Below, in pieces: positions 28,833 through 38,951 of a stretch of DNA of 64,000 nt; positions within the stretch are counted from its first letter, which is position 1; every line of letters starts with the position of its first letter. The stretch lies in assembly GCA_009774625.1 (NCBI GenBank), contig VSOB01000006.1, forward strand, positions 1 through 64,000. The letters are read 5' to 3'. The notes under the pieces were generated by a model. It saw nothing but the letters and a program-made list of their open reading frames with translations. It did not search any database and had not been told where the DNA came from. Made by a program: the position numbers and the translations under genes. The stretch is from Lachnospiraceae bacterium (lineage in GTDB: Bacteria; Bacillota; Clostridia; Lachnospirales; Lachnospiraceae).

Positions 28833-29891
28833 TCAGTTGCTTAACAGTTCTTTTTCCAGAGCATCAAAATCATAATCCCGCTGCGGGAATTGATTGAATG
28901 AATTGGTGGAAGGGGAAGCAGGGTGCTGGCTCTGAACAGGCTTCTTTTTCTGATATGCCGCGTCAATAGCCCGGATATCCTCTACGCTGTGTACCTGAGA
29001 CTGAAACCAGCTTGCCAGTATGCTGTCTGCATATGCAAAACGATGCTTGTCCACTGCCAGGACGGTCCGTTCGCAGGCGATTTCGATAACGGCGAGAGAA
29101 AAGCCCCATTCCTTGGTCCACCGGGTGATATAAGTGACTTCTTTCGGAGTCGGAGAAGTGTTTTTTCCCAGTGCTTTCATAATCTGATAAACATTTTTAT
29201 CGTATTTGCAGGCAAATTCCTTTGCCTGACGGGGAGTGGTAATATGGTTTTCCGCCCATTCCACGGCTACTTTTTCTATGTAACGGAAACTTTTTTTCTC
29301 TTTCCCCACGCAGTACTGCACCAGATAATCAATCAGGTCTGCAGAAAAGCCCAGCTTGTCATAGATAAATAATATGGTACGGACTTCGGTGGCACTCAAT
29401 GGCTTGCCGATGTATTGTTCTACAATAAATAACAACTGTTCCGTTTCCTCGTTGCTGCGGAACATCTTCAGGTCATCCAGAGAATAAGCCGGCTTTTCCG
29501 GTATGGTTTCCGGAGGAGGCGTCTGGCTGACAGGGGGCAGAACAGGCATATCTGCGGCGACAGCCGGTTCAGGCCGGGCGCTTTCACTGTTTTGAGGCGC
29601 CGGGGTCAGCAGACGGATGGAAGATACATTTTTGCCTGTATCATAGTCCAGTGCCAGCAGAGACTTTTTTTCCCAATATTTCAGAGCACGTACTATGTCT
29701 TTTTCCGTATGGTTGAACAGATCCGCCATTTCGGAGATGCCTGTGTCCTGATTTGCCTGAAAGGCACGCAGCAGATGCAGATATACTTTCAGTTGTGCGT
29801 CGTTGGCATCCGCCATATAATAGTCAATAAAGGAATTGGAAACTGCAGTAAACCCGGTTTCCCCTTCCCGGTATATTGTTAATTTCCCCAT
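28833..29891 (-). CDS. dnaD: DnaD domain protein (replication initiation)
   Basis: Primosome protein that remodels origin DNA during helicase loading. The product (352 residues from the ATG at 29891; ATG at 29894 or 29927 also possible) has a winged-helix N-terminal domain ('AQLKVYLHLLRAFQANQDTG', 'NHTEKDIVRALKYWEKK'), a Pro-rich linker (about 115-155), and two DnaB/DnaD C-terminal repeats (about 165-235 and 245-320) with 'YIEKVAVEWAENHITTPRQA' and 'YITRWTKEWGFSLAVIEIAC'. The upstream region contains a DnaA-box cluster, so expression may follow DnaA activity. Confidence 0.87.
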   Translation of the reverse strand: MGKLTIYREGETGFTAVSNSFIDYYMADANDAQLKVYLHLLRAFQANQDTGISEMADLFNHTEKDIVRALKYWEKKSLLALDYDTGKNVSSIRLLTPAPQNSESARPEPAVAADMPVLPPVSQTPPPETIPEKPAYSLDDLKMFRSNEETEQLLFIVEQYIGKPLSATEVRTILFIYDKLGFSADLIDYLVQYCVGKEKKSFRYIEKVAVEWAENHITTPRQAKEFACKYDKNVYQIMKALGKNTSPTPKEVTYITRWTKEWGFSLAVIEIACERTVLAVDKHRFAYADSILASWFQSQVHSVEDIRAIDAAYQKKKPVQSQHPASPSTNSFNQFPQRDYDFDALEKELLSN

Positions 29892-29940
29892 CATTTCACC
29901 TGATTCATTTCTGTGAGTATGTATCATTCAAAGCAAAGCA

Positions 29941-29949
29941 ATTATATCA
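29941..29949 (-). promoter_or_regulatory. Extended -10 promoter of the dnaD operon
   Basis: On the minus strand TGA-TATAAT (29941-29949), with a weak -35. It lies about 70 bases downstream of the nearest DnaA box. Confidence 0.5.
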
Positions 29950-30016
29950 TAACAATTTCAAAAATGAAACAGTAAAATTTTATGAAAAGCCTTGAAAACA
30001 CTGGGGTTTCCACCTT

Positions 30017-30189
30017 TGTGGACAATGTGGAAACTGTGGATAGCAGGCATGTATAAATGAGCGCCGCCATGTCATATAATAGTAAAAATCAAAGAAAATT
30101 AAGTATCCTGGGGGAATGGTTCAGAGAAAAAAATATCCACATTTCCGGTCACTCCGAAGAGGCACTCAAAATGTGGATAATGTGGATAA
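30017..30189. promoter_or_regulatory. DnaA-box cluster upstream of dnaD
   Basis: Six DnaA-box-like 9-mers occur. Two perfect TGTGGATAA boxes are directly joined (30172-30180 and 30181-30189). Three more are joined head to tail: TGTGGACAA (30017-30025), TGTGGAAAC (30026-30034) and TGTGGATAG (30035-30043). One lies in the opposite orientation, ATATCCACA (30133-30141). The right pair ends at the murC stop. DnaA-box clusters away from oriC regulate initiation or DnaA-controlled promoters in Firmicutes. The dnaA and dnaN genes are not here, so this is unlikely to be the main origin. Confidence 0.75.
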
Positions 30190-31566
30190 CTAATGACCAA
30201 GCAGACTTTCGCCGATTTTTACAACATCTCCGGCCCCCATAGTTATCAACAGATCACCGGGGGTACAATGCTCCAGCAAAAAATTTTCAATTTCATCAAA
30301 GGAAGGAAAATACAGACATTCTTTTCCCTCTTTTGTGACCAGCTCCTGCAGGGTGCGGGAGCTGATGCCCAGGGTATCGGTTTCCCTTGCAGCATAGATG
30401 TCCGCCAGAATGATTCTGTCGGCCAGAGAAAGTGCTTTTGCAAATTCCGGCAGAAACGCCTTTGTACGGGTATACGTATGGGGCTGAAATACACACCACA
30501 GTGTTTTGTGGGGATATTTTTCGGCTGCCTGCAGCGTGGCGGTAATTTCTGTGGGATGATGCGCATAATCATCTATAATGGTAACGCCGCCGATCTGTCC
30601 CTTATATTCGAAACGTCTGTCTGTGCCGTGGAAATCTTTTAATGCGGCCAGAGCGGATGCTCTGGGAAGCTGCAGTGCGTCTGACAGGGCGATGGCAGCC
30701 ATTGCATTGTAAATATTGTGTTTTCCGGGTACGGAAAGCGTAACAGTATCTGTATGGCCGCCGTTATGCAGTGTAAATGTGGGACAGGCCGTTTCATCAT
30801 AGGAAAGATCACTGTAGGAATACGTAAAAGCGGAATCCCCGCCAAAGGTAACAATGCGGCAGGGCAGATCCTTTGTGATGGATTCCAGCGATGCGATCTC
30901 TCCGTTGACAATCAAAAGACCGTCCTGGGGCAGCAGCGAAGCAAATTTATGGAAGGATGCCCGGATTTCATGGATGTCCCTGAAAAAATCCAGATGATCC
31001 TCTTCCACATTGAGGATCAGGCCGATTTTCGGGAAAAAGCTGAGAAAGCTGTTGGTATATTCGCAGGCTTCCGTTACAAAATATCCGGATTTCCCGATCC
31101 GGATATTGCCGCCGATGGAATGCAGGATGCCGCCGATGGACAGTGTGGGGTCTGTGTCTGCACGGAGCAGGATCTCGGCTATCATGGAGGTGGTGGTTGT
31201 CTTACCGTGAGTGCCGCTGACAGCCACCGGGGTTTGATAATTGCGCATAATCTGTCCCAGAAGCTGTGCCCGTGTCAGGGACGGCAGCCCTTTTTGGGCG
31301 ATGGCTGCAAATTCCGGATTGTCGCTGTGGATGGCAGCCGTATACACCACCAGATCGATATCGTCGGTGAGATTGTCCGCGCTTTGACGGTTATAAATGC
31401 GGGCCCCCTTACGTGCCAGCAGATCGGTCAAAGGGCCGGGCCGCAGATCGGATCCGGATATGGTAAAGCCTTCGGAAAGCAATATTTCGGCCAGACCGCT
31501 CATACTGATACCGCCGATGCCGATGAAATGTATATGAATAGGTTTACTGAAATCAATTTGGTACAT
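30190..31566 (-). CDS. murC: UDP-N-acetylmuramate-L-alanine ligase
   Basis: Adds L-alanine to UDP-MurNAc using ATP, the first peptide step of peptidoglycan synthesis in the cytoplasm. The 458-residue product from the ATG at 31566 (MYQIDFSKP) has the Rossmann start 'IHFIGIGGISMSGLAEILL', the ATP loop 'VAVSGTHGKTTTTSMIAEIL', VEEDHLDFF and the C-terminal 'IDDYAHHPTEI'. An upstream in-frame ATG at 31641 lacks a ribosome site. The stop codon adjoins the DnaA boxes. Confidence 0.95.
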   Translation of the reverse strand: MYQIDFSKPIHIHFIGIGGISMSGLAEILLSEGFTISGSDLRPGPLTDLLARKGARIYNRQSADNLTDDIDLVVYTAAIHSDNPEFAAIAQKGLPSLTRAQLLGQIMRNYQTPVAVSGTHGKTTTTSMIAEILLRADTDPTLSIGGILHSIGGNIRIGKSGYFVTEACEYTNSFLSFFPKIGLILNVEEDHLDFFRDIHEIRASFHKFASLLPQDGLLIVNGEIASLESITKDLPCRIVTFGGDSAFTYSYSDLSYDETACPTFTLHNGGHTDTVTLSVPGKHNIYNAMAAIALSDALQLPRASALAALKDFHGTDRRFEYKGQIGGVTIIDDYAHHPTEITATLQAAEKYPHKTLWCVFQPHTYTRTKAFLPEFAKALSLADRIILADIYAARETDTLGISSRTLQELVTKEGKECLYFPSFDEIENFLLEHCTPGDLLITMGAGDVVKIGESLLGH

Positions 31567-31822
31567 GGGCTTCCTCTCCCTGCTTTTTAATCTGTTTTCT
31601 CTATCATTTATTATACGCATGGAAAGAAAAAAAACAAACAAAAATTTGGTAATTTTTTATGGAAAGAAGAAAAATCAGGTGGTATTGTGGGAGGCGACCG
31701 GTGAAAAACAGGTAAAAACTGTAAAGAAAAAAGCAGAGGATAAATGTTTAGACAAAATTAAAGATTATTGTAAAAATTATACAGAAAGTTGACAAAAACA
31801 AATAAATAAATTGTAAAAACAA

Positions 31823-31851
31823 TTCACTTTTATAAGAATCTATGTTATATT
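31823..31851 (+). promoter_or_regulatory. Predicted promoter of glgC
   Basis: TTCACT (31823-31828), a 17-base spacer and TATATT (31846-31851). A second possible -35, TTGACA at 31789-31794, has only a weak -10. The 334-base gap 31567-31900 is AT-rich with A-runs and no convincing gene; a 75-codon open frame there overlaps murC antisense and is Lys-rich by composition. Confidence 0.55.
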
Positions 31852-31900
31852 ATCACTAAAGAAAGATTAAGAAATCCGATGGATTGTAAGGAGTGACAGT

Positions 31901-33175
31901 ATGTATAAGAAAGAAATGATTGCCATGCTGCTGGCCGGTGGGCAGGGAAGCAGGCTGGGGGTGCTCACATCCAAAGTGGCAAAACCGGCGGTGGCATTCG
32001 GAGGGAAATACAGGATCATTGATTTCCCTTTAAGCAACTGCATCAATTCCGGCGTGGATACAGTAGGCGTATTGACACAGTACCAGCCGCTCCGCTTGAA
32101 TTCCCATATCGGCATCGGCATTCCGTGGGATCTGGATCGCAATATTGGAGGAGTTACCATTCTGCCGCCTTATGAAAAGAGTAAAAACAGCGAATGGTAT
32201 ACCGGTACAGCCAATGCCATCTATCAGAATCTGGCCTATATGGAAAGTTTCAATCCGGATTATGTGCTGATTCTTTCAGGAGATCATATATACAAGATGG
32301 ATTATGAGGTTATGTTGGACTTTCATAAGTCCAACGGCGCAGAGGTATCCATTGCCGCGATGCCTGTTCCGATAGAAGAGGCGAAGCGGTTTGGGATTGT
32401 GATTACCGATGAGAACAAAAAGATTCAGGACTTTGAGGAAAAACCTGAAAATCCCAGGAGCAATCTGGCATCTATGGGCATTTATATCTTTAACTGGGCC
32501 ACATTGAAAGAAGCCTTACTGACGCTGGCCGATCAGCCGGCGCTGGATTTCGGCAAGCATGTGATTCCATACTGCCATAGAAAGGGCGCACCGCTTTATG
32601 CGTATGAGTTCAACGGCTACTGGAAGGATGTGGGGACTCTTCATTCTTATTGGGAAGCCAATATGGAGCTGATTGATATTATACCTGTGTTCAATCTTTA
32701 CGAGGAATATTGGAAGATTTATACGCGCAGCGAGATTCTGCAGCCTCAGTATGTGTCGTCTGACAGCATAGTGGAGAGAAGTATTATCGGAGAAGGCACT
32801 ACCATATTGGGCAAGGTGTACAATTCGGTCATCGGCTGCGGTGTTACCATCGGAGAAGGAACGGTGGTACGGGATTCTATTCTTATGAACCGGACGGAAA
32901 TCGGTCCGAACTGTGAATTGAACAAGGCAATCATTGCGGAGGATGCCGTGATTGGAGAGAGCGTGAAACTGGGTGTGGGTGAAGAGGCCGCAAATGAGAC
33001 AGATCCGCATATTTACAATCACGGTATTGTGACAATCGGAGAAAAAAGTGTGATACCCGGCCATGTATCTGTCGGAAAAAATGCTGTAATTTTCGGCAGG
33101 ACGGCTCCGGAGGATTTTCCGGATCATTATCTGGCAGGTGGAAAAACATTGATTAAGGCAGGTGATGAGTCATGA
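31901..33175 (+). CDS. glgC: Glucose-1-phosphate adenylyltransferase
   Basis: Makes ADP-glucose from glucose 1-phosphate and ATP, the committed step of glycogen synthesis. The 424-residue product shows '[20 protein letters not shown]', '[20 protein letters not shown]', '[14 protein letters not shown]' and '[20 protein letters not shown]'; the C-terminal third is a left-handed beta-helix of hexapeptides. Catalytic residues look intact. AAGGAG lies upstream. Its end overlaps glgD by four bases. Confidence 0.96.
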   Translation: MYKKEMIAMLLAGGQGSRLGVLTSKVAKPAVAFGGKYRIIDFPLSNCINSGVDTVGVLTQYQPLRLNSHIGIGIPWDLDRNIGGVTILPPYEKSKNSEWYTGTANAIYQNLAYMESFNPDYVLILSGDHIYKMDYEVMLDFHKSNGAEVSIAAMPVPIEEAKRFGIVITDENKKIQDFEEKPENPRSNLASMGIYIFNWATLKEALLTLADQPALDFGKHVIPYCHRKGAPLYAYEFNGYWKDVGTLHSYWEANMELIDIIPVFNLYEEYWKIYTRSEILQPQYVSSDSIVERSIIGEGTTILGKVYNSVIGCGVTIGEGTVVRDSILMNRTEIGPNCELNKAIIAEDAVIGESVKLGVGEEAANETDPHIYNHGIVTIGEKSVIPGHVSVGKNAVIFGRTAPEDFPDHYLAGGKTLIKAGDES

Positions 33176-34290
33176 GAGCGATTGGAATCGTCCTGGCGGG
33201 CGGAAACAACCACCGTATGAAAGAGCTGTCGCAGAAAAGAGCAGTTGCGGCTATGCCGATTGCGGGAAGTTACAGAAGTATCGATTTTGTGCTTAGCAAT
33301 ATGTCCAATTCCCATATACAAAAGGTTGCCGTACTGACACAGTACAATGCGAGAAGCCTCAATGAGCATCTTGGCTCTTCCAAGTGGTGGGATTTCGGCA
33401 GAAAACAGGGCGGTATTTTTGTATTTACTCCTGCGGTGACGGCCGACCGGAGCTCCTGGTACAGAGGGACGGCAGATGCCATTTATCAGAATCTGGATTT
33501 TCTGAAAAGCAGCCATGAACCATATGTGATCATCGCCAGCGGCGATTGTATTTATAAGATGGATTACAATAAGATTTTGGAGTATCATATCGAGAAAAAG
33601 GCGGATATTACTGTTGTCTGCCGGGATATGGATGAGAATGCAGCGCTGGAGCGGTATGGAACCATTCGTATGAATGAGGAAAGCAGGATCGAGGAATTTG
33701 AGGAAAAGCCGGTCGTTGCCAGGTCCCAGACCATTTCCTGTGGCATTTATATCATCAGAAGGCGCCAGCTTATAGAACTGCTGGAAAAATGTGCGGAGGA
33801 GGAGCGGTATGATTTTGTAAAGGACATTCTGGTCCGCTATAAGAATCTGAAACGTATATTTGGTTATAAGATCAGGGATTACTGGAAAAACATTGCTTCG
33901 GTAGAGGACTATTTTAACGCGAACATGGATTTCCTGAAACCGGATGTCCGTACTTATTTCTTCAGGGAATATCCTGCTGTGTATTCCAAAGTAGATGATT
34001 TACCGCCGGCAAAGTACAATGTGGGTTCGGATGTGAGAAACAGCCTGATTTCCAGCGGCTGTATCATCAACGGAACCATAGAGAACTCCGTTGTATTTAA
34101 AAGTGCATTCATCGGGAATCATTGCACGATCAAAAATTCTATTATATTAAATGACGTTTATATTGGAGATAACACTTACATTGAAAACTGCATCGTAGAG
34201 AGCCGCGATACCATACCGGCCAACTCCTGCTATAAAGGCGAAGATGGAATCAAGATCGTAATCGAAAAAAATATGAGGTACAAGTTCTAG
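33172..34290 (+). CDS. glgD: GlgD, regulatory ADP-glucose pyrophosphorylase subunit
   Basis: Paralogue of GlgC. In Firmicutes GlgD forms a heterotetramer that stimulates GlgC but is itself nearly inactive. In the 372-residue product the nucleotide loop GGxGxRL has become GGNNHRM, consistent with lost catalysis, while '[13 protein letters not shown]' and '[10 protein letters not shown]' remain. Translation is coupled to glgC through ATGA. It is followed by spoVG after 25 bases. Confidence 0.94.
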   Translation: MRAIGIVLAGGNNHRMKELSQKRAVAAMPIAGSYRSIDFVLSNMSNSHIQKVAVLTQYNARSLNEHLGSSKWWDFGRKQGGIFVFTPAVTADRSSWYRGTADAIYQNLDFLKSSHEPYVIIASGDCIYKMDYNKILEYHIEKKADITVVCRDMDENAALERYGTIRMNEESRIEEFEEKPVVARSQTISCGIYIIRRRQLIELLEKCAEEERYDFVKDILVRYKNLKRIFGYKIRDYWKNIASVEDYFNANMDFLKPDVRTYFFREYPAVYSKVDDLPPAKYNVGSDVRNSLISSGCIINGTIENSVVFKSAFIGNHCTIKNSIILNDVYIGDNTYIENCIVESRDTIPANSCYKGEDGIKIVIEKNMRYKF

Positions 34291-34315
34291 TATCGATCAG
34301 AGGAGGTCAAGATGC

Positions 34316-34591
34316 ATGAAAATAACAGACGTACGAGTTCGTAAAATTACGAAAGAAGGGAAAATGAAAGCAATCGTATCTATTACGATCGACAATGAAT
34401 TCGTAGTTCATGACATCAAGGTGATTGAAGGTGAGAAAGGGCTGTTTATTGCAATGCCAAGCAAGAAGGCCACGGATGGCGAGTACAGGGATATCGCCCA
34501 TCCTATCAATTCAGAGACTAGAGAGGGCATACAGAGGATTATTTTAGAAAGTTACGAGCAGGCATTGTCGGAACCCGACAGTGCGGAATGA
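34316..34591 (+). CDS. spoVG: SpoVG septation/RNA-binding regulator
   Basis: Small nucleic-acid-binding regulator (91 residues) involved in sporulation, septation and post-transcriptional control. The sequence '[20 protein letters not shown]' and '[16 protein letters not shown]', with '[17 protein letters not shown]', is diagnostic. GAGGAGG precedes the ATG. It may be cotranscribed with glgCD, and a terminator follows. The nearby pth and mfd recall the spoVG region of Bacillus. Confidence 0.96.
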   Translation: MKITDVRVRKITKEGKMKAIVSITIDNEFVVHDIKVIEGEKGLFIAMPSKKATDGEYRDIAHPINSETREGIQRIILESYEQALSEPDSAE

Positions 34592-34615
34592 CGGAATAGG
34601 AGTAGGCATCAGGGA

Positions 34616-34650
34616 AAAGGAGTTGTCATTTGACAGCTCCTTTGTTATAT
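34616..34650 (+). terminator. Terminator after spoVG
   Basis: AAAGGAGTTGTCA (34616-34628) pairs with TGACAGCTCCTTT (34631-34643), followed by a short T-rich stretch. The TTGACA inside it may double as a -35 for pth. Confidence 0.75.
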
Positions 34651-34704
34651 TATAGATTCAGGTTTTCATAAATTTCAGGCCGCAGAACAGAAAGGAAGGG
34701 CGAC

Positions 34705-35307
34705 ATGTATATCATTGCAGGATTGGGCAATCCGGGGAAACAATATGAAAATACAAGACATAATACAGGATTTTCTGTCATAGATGTAATAGCAGAAAAG
34801 CATGGCATTTCCATGCTGGAACGTAAGCACCGGGCGCTGATCGGGAAGGGATATATCGAGGGACAGAAGGTGATCCTGGCAAAGCCGCAGACCTTTATGA
34901 ATCTGAGCGGTGAAAGTGTGCGGGAACTGGTGAATTATTACAAGATAGATGAAAAGCAGGAACTGGTCGTGATCTATGATGATATCAGTATGGAGACGGG
35001 CAGGCTGCGGATCCGCAAAAAAGGCAGTGCGGGCGGGCATAACGGTATCAAAAATATTATTGCCCATCTGGGACATGATATATTTCTGCGGATTAAGATC
35101 GGGGTCGGGGGCAAGCCTGGGGAAACCGATCTGGTGGATTATGTACTGGGGCATTTTACCAAAGAGGAAAAGGAAAAAATTGACCGAAGCGCATGTATGG
35201 CAGAGGAAGCGCTGTGTCTGATGCTTCAGGGTGAAACAGACGCTGCAATGAACAGATATCATAAAAAACAAGAGGTAGACGATGAAAGCACTGAAAAAAC
35301 CATTTGA
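34705..35307 (+). CDS. pth: Peptidyl-tRNA hydrolase
   Basis: Frees tRNA from prematurely released peptidyl-tRNAs. The 200-residue product has the catalytic set: Asn in GLGNPGKQYENT, His in TRHNTGF, Asn in FMNLSG, Asp in VIYDDISM and the KGSAGGHNGIKNII segment. AGAAAGGAAGG lies upstream. Its last 26 bases overlap mfd, a tight coupling common in Firmicutes. Confidence 0.97.
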   Translation: MYIIAGLGNPGKQYENTRHNTGFSVIDVIAEKHGISMLERKHRALIGKGYIEGQKVILAKPQTFMNLSGESVRELVNYYKIDEKQELVVIYDDISMETGRLRIRKKGSAGGHNGIKNIIAHLGHDIFLRIKIGVGGKPGETDLVDYVLGHFTKEEKEKIDRSACMAEEALCLMLQGETDAAMNRYHKKQEVDDESTEKTI

Positions 35308-38300
35308 GGAAATGGGAGAATTCCCGGAGATTGCAAAGCTGCTGCAAAGTCATCCTGCTCATGCGGCGCTGACCGGCTGTGTGGATTCGCAGAAAATGCA
35401 TATGGTGTACGGACTTGGAGAGGGCTTCCGGAATAAAATCATCGTTACGTACAGCGACATCAGAGCCAGAGAAATCTATGAGGACTATAAATTTTATGAC
35501 CGGAATACGATGCTGTATCCGGCCAAAGATCTGATTTTCTATCAGGCGGATGTGCATGGCAACCGCCTGACAATGGAGCGGATGAAAGTGCTGCGCAGAC
35601 TGCTGGAAGGCGTACCGGTGACGGTGGTAACCACTTTTGACAGTCTGATGGCACAGCAGGTGCCGATTGGGTCGTTGCAGAAGGGGATCGTCCATATCCG
35701 CAAGGGGAAAGAGGCGCCGCGCAATCTGTCCGCGGCGCTGGCGGCCTCCGGTTATGAAAATGTGTATCAGGTGGAAGGACCGGGCCAGTTTGCCGTTCGG
35801 GGCGGTATTCTGGATATTTTTGATCTGACAGAGGAAAATCCATACAGGATTGAGCTGTGGGGGGACGAGGTGGAGTCTGTCCGCAGTTTTGATGTGCGCA
35901 GTCAGCGGTCCATCGAAACGCTGGAAGGTGTGGACATTTATCCGGCGGCAGAGCTTGTGCTGTCTGTTGAGGACCTGGAAAAAGGAGTGGCTGCCATCTG
36001 CAGGGACGGACTTATGACTGAAAAATCTCTGCGGGAGCAGTTTCATACCGAAGAGGCCCATCGGATCAGGGTACAGGTGGATGAGTTGAAGGAGCAGATA
36101 CTGGAATACAGATCACTGGTGAATCTGGAAAGCTATATCGGCTATTTTTATCAGGAAAGATCCGTGTTTGCTTCTTTTTTTGATACTGCGTCCAGCCTGT
36201 TTGTCCTGGATGAGCCTGTCCGTCTGCAGGAGCACGGCAGCGCAGTGGAGATGGAATTTCGTGAGAGCATGATGCACCGGGCGGAAAAGGGATATGTACT
36301 GCCGGGGCAGATGGAGCTGCTTTGCTCAGTGGAGCAGACCTGCGCCGGACTGGAGCGCTGCCGTACCCTGTCCCTGTCTGCCATCGGCCATAAAAATACT
36401 CTGTTTGCGGGAGAAAGCCGCTTCGCCGTGACTGCCAAATCCATAGTCTCATATCATAACAGCTTTGAGATGCTTGTCAGGGATCTGCGGCGCTATAAAA
36501 AGACGGGATACCGGGTTTTGCTGTTGTCCGGCTCCCGTACCAGGGCAAAACGGCTGGCCAGGGATCTGGCGGAACAGGAGCTGACTGCGTTTTACAGTGA
36601 GGACCCGGAGCGGGAGCTGGCGCCCGGAGAGATCATGACCTGCTATGGACATGTACTGAGGGGCTTTGAATATCCGCTGTTACACTATGTGGTGGTATCA
36701 GAAAGCGATATTTTCGGGCAGGAAAAAAAGAAAAAGCGGCGGCGGAAAAGTTATGAGGGACAGAAGATCCATGACTTTTCCGAACTGAAGGTGGGAGACT
36801 ATGTGGTGCATGAAAGTCATGGACTGGGTATTTACAGAGGGATCGAAAAGGTAGAGGTGGAACATGTTGTAAAAGACTATATGAAGATTGAATACCGGGA
36901 CGGCGGCAATCTCTATATTCTGGCAACCGGCTTTGACGCCATTCAGAAATATGCTTCTGCGGACGCCAAAAAGCCGAAGCTGAACAAGCTGGGGACACAG
37001 GAGTGGAGCCGGACAAGGAGCAAGGTAAAGAGTGCAGTGGGAGAGGTGGCAAAGGATCTGGTGGAGCTGTATGCCGCGCGTCAGGAAAAATCCGGCTTCT
37101 GTTTTGATAAGGATACCGTATGGCAGCGGGAATTTGAAGAGATGTTTCCGTTTGAGGAAACAGAGGACCAGCTTGCCGCGATCGAAGCCACCAAGAAGGA
37201 TATGGAGAGCCGCAAAATCATGGATCGTCTGGTCTGTGGAGATGTGGGCTATGGTAAGACGGAAATCGCTATCCGGGCGGCGTTTAAGGCAGTGCAATGC
37301 AGTAAGCAGGTCGTTTTTCTGGTACCTACTACCATACTGGCCCAGCAGCATTACAATACATTTATACAGAGGATGAAGGATTTTCCCGTACGGGTGGAGC
37401 TGTTGTCACGCTTTCGTACCGCTGCGGAACAAAAAAGGGCCATTGAAGACCTGAGAAAAGGACTGGTGGATATTATCATAGGGACTCACAGGGTTTTGTC
37501 TGCCGATGTGGTCTTTCGGGATCTGGGGCTGCTGATTATTGATGAGGAACAGCGCTTTGGTGTGGCACATAAGGAAAAGATCAAGAAGATGAAGGAAACG
37601 GTGGATGTGCTGACGCTGACTGCCACCCCCATCCCCCGGACGCTTCATATGAGTCTGGCGGGGATCCGGGATATGAGTGTGCTGGAAGAGGCGCCGGAAG
37701 AGCGGATGCCTATCCAGACGTTTGTCTGTGAGTACAATGAGGAAATGGTGCGGGAGGCCATTGTCAGGGAACTTGCCAGAGGGGGACAGGTTTATTATGT
37801 CTATAACAAGGTGAACACCATCGCGGATGTCGCCGGGGGACTGACGCGGCTGGCACCGGAAGCCACGGTGGCTTATGCACATGGGCAGATGAAGGAACGG
37901 GAACTGGAACGAATCATGTACGATTTTATCGACGGGGAAATCGATGTGCTGGTCTCCACCACGATCATCGAGACCGGGCTGGATATCTCCAATGTGAATA
38001 CGATGATTATTCATGATTCGGACCATATGGGATTGTCGCAGTTATATCAGCTCCGGGGCAGAGTGGGTCGTTCCAACCGGACGGCCTATGCCTTTCTGAT
38101 GTATAAAAAGGATAAATTGTTAAAGGAGGTGGCGGAAAAGAGACTGCAGGCCATCCGGGAATTTACGGATCTGGGCAGCGGCTTTAAAATTGCCATGCGG
38201 GATCTGGAAATCAGGGGTGCGGGCAATCTTCTGGGGAAAAGCCAGCATGGGCATATGGCGGCGGTAGGGTATGATCTGTACTGCAAGATGCTGAACGAAG

Positions 38301-38806
38301 CAGTGCGTCATCTGAAGGGAGAGTGTGAAGTCAGCGACTTTCCCACTACGGTGGATCTGGATGTGGATGCCTATATTCCAGCTTCTTATATCGTGAATGA
38401 GGTACAGAAACTGGATATCTATAAAAGGATCGCCGGGGTGGAGGATGAGGCGGAATGTGCGGATATGAAAGAAGAGCTGATGGATCGGTTCGGTGAGATT
38501 CCCCGGTCGGTGGAGAATCTGCTGCGCATAGCGCTTTTGCGGAAACAGGCCCACGAGTTGTATCTTTCTGAGGTACAGGGGAAAAATGAAAAACTGACCT
38601 TTTCCTTTACGGAACATGCACCGGTGCGGATCGAGCGTATCCCGGAGATGCTGGCAGGTTTCGGCAGTAAAATGACATTTCATGCAAAGGGAGAACCTTA
38701 TCTGCAGTACAGCTATAAAAAATGCGGTTTTGTGGAGAAGGATGGAGAAACGCTGCTGTCACTGACAGAGCATATTCTGAAAAGTATGAAGGTTTTTCTG
38801 CTGTGA
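35282..38806 (+). CDS. mfd: Transcription-repair coupling factor
   Basis: Removes RNA polymerase stalled at lesions and recruits UvrA. The 1174-residue protein has the UvrB-homology N-terminal region (about 10-350), the RNA-polymerase-interacting CarD-like domain (about 490-570, '[17 protein letters not shown]'), the RecG-like helicase core with Walker [21 protein letters not shown] (DEEQ box), '[14 protein letters not shown]' and '[16 protein letters not shown]', and a C-terminal TRCF domain. It starts inside pth. No truncation. Confidence 0.97.
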   Translation: MKALKKPFEEMGEFPEIAKLLQSHPAHAALTGCVDSQKMHMVYGLGEGFRNKIIVTYSDIRAREIYEDYKFYDRNTMLYPAKDLIFYQADVHGNRLTMERMKVLRRLLEGVPVTVVTTFDSLMAQQVPIGSLQKGIVHIRKGKEAPRNLSAALAASGYENVYQVEGPGQFAVRGGILDIFDLTEENPYRIELWGDEVESVRSFDVRSQRSIETLEGVDIYPAAELVLSVEDLEKGVAAICRDGLMTEKSLREQFHTEEAHRIRVQVDELKEQILEYRSLVNLESYIGYFYQERSVFASFFDTASSLFVLDEPVRLQEHGSAVEMEFRESMMHRAEKGYVLPGQMELLCSVEQTCAGLERCRTLSLSAIGHKNTLFAGESRFAVTAKSIVSYHNSFEMLVRDLRRYKKTGYRVLLLSGSRTRAKRLARDLAEQELTAFYSEDPERELAPGEIMTCYGHVLRGFEYPLLHYVVVSESDIFGQEKKKKRRRKSYEGQKIHDFSELKVGDYVVHESHGLGIYRGIEKVEVEHVVKDYMKIEYRDGGNLYILATGFDAIQKYASADAKKPKLNKLGTQEWSRTRSKVKSAVGEVAKDLVELYAARQEKSGFCFDKDTVWQREFEEMFPFEETEDQLAAIEATKKDMESRKIMDRLVCGDVGYGKTEIAIRAAFKAVQCSKQVVFLVPTTILAQQHYNTFIQRMKDFPVRVELLSRFRTAAEQKRAIEDLRKGLVDIIIGTHRVLSADVVFRDLGLLIIDEEQRFGVAHKEKIKKMKETVDVLTLTATPIPRTLHMSLAGIRDMSVLEEAPEERMPIQTFVCEYNEEMVREAIVRELARGGQVYYVYNKVNTIADVAGGLTRLAPEATVAYAHGQMKERELERIMYDFIDGEIDVLVSTTIIETGLDISNVNTMIIHDSDHMGLSQLYQLRGRVGRSNRTAYAFLMYKKDKLLKEVAEKRLQAIREFTDLGSGFKIAMRDLEIRGAGNLLGKSQHGHMAAVGYDLYCKMLNEAVRHLKGECEVSDFPTTVDLDVDAYIPASYIVNEVQKLDIYKRIAGVEDEAECADMKEELMDRFGEIPRSVENLLRIALLRKQAHELYLSEVQGKNEKLTFSFTEHAPVRIERIPEMLAGFGSKMTFHAKGEPYLQYSYKKCGFVEKDGETLLSLTEHILKSMKVFLL

Positions 38807-38878
38807 TCCGGTGCCTGATTTTTTTCGCGGAAAGAGAGACGGAGGTAATCAGAACCACCAAAAAAATACGGAATTTAG

Positions 38879-38907
38879 TTGAAAGAATGGTTATATTGTA
38901 CTAGAAT
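38879..38907 (+). promoter_or_regulatory. Predicted promoter of the chemoreceptor gene
   Basis: TTGAAA (38879-38884), a 17-base spacer and TAGAAT (38902-38907). It is not a flagellar-type (sigma-28) promoter. Confidence 0.55.
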
Positions 38908-38951
38908 AGAGACAAGACATTCATTGGTTTGCACAGAAAACGGAGGAACGT

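Noticed and set aside
30017..30189. Main chromosomal origin of replication
   Set aside because: DnaA boxes are present, but dnaA, dnaN, recF and an evident AT-rich unwinding element next to them are absent.
30057..30242. 61-codon plus-strand frame over the DnaA boxes
   Set aside because: It overlaps the end of murC and the repeated 9-mers; its residues simply translate the boxes (MWIMWIT).
31565..31792. 75-codon Lys-rich frame between murC and glgC
   Set aside because: It starts antisense inside murC without a ribosome site; the Lys content reflects A-rich DNA.
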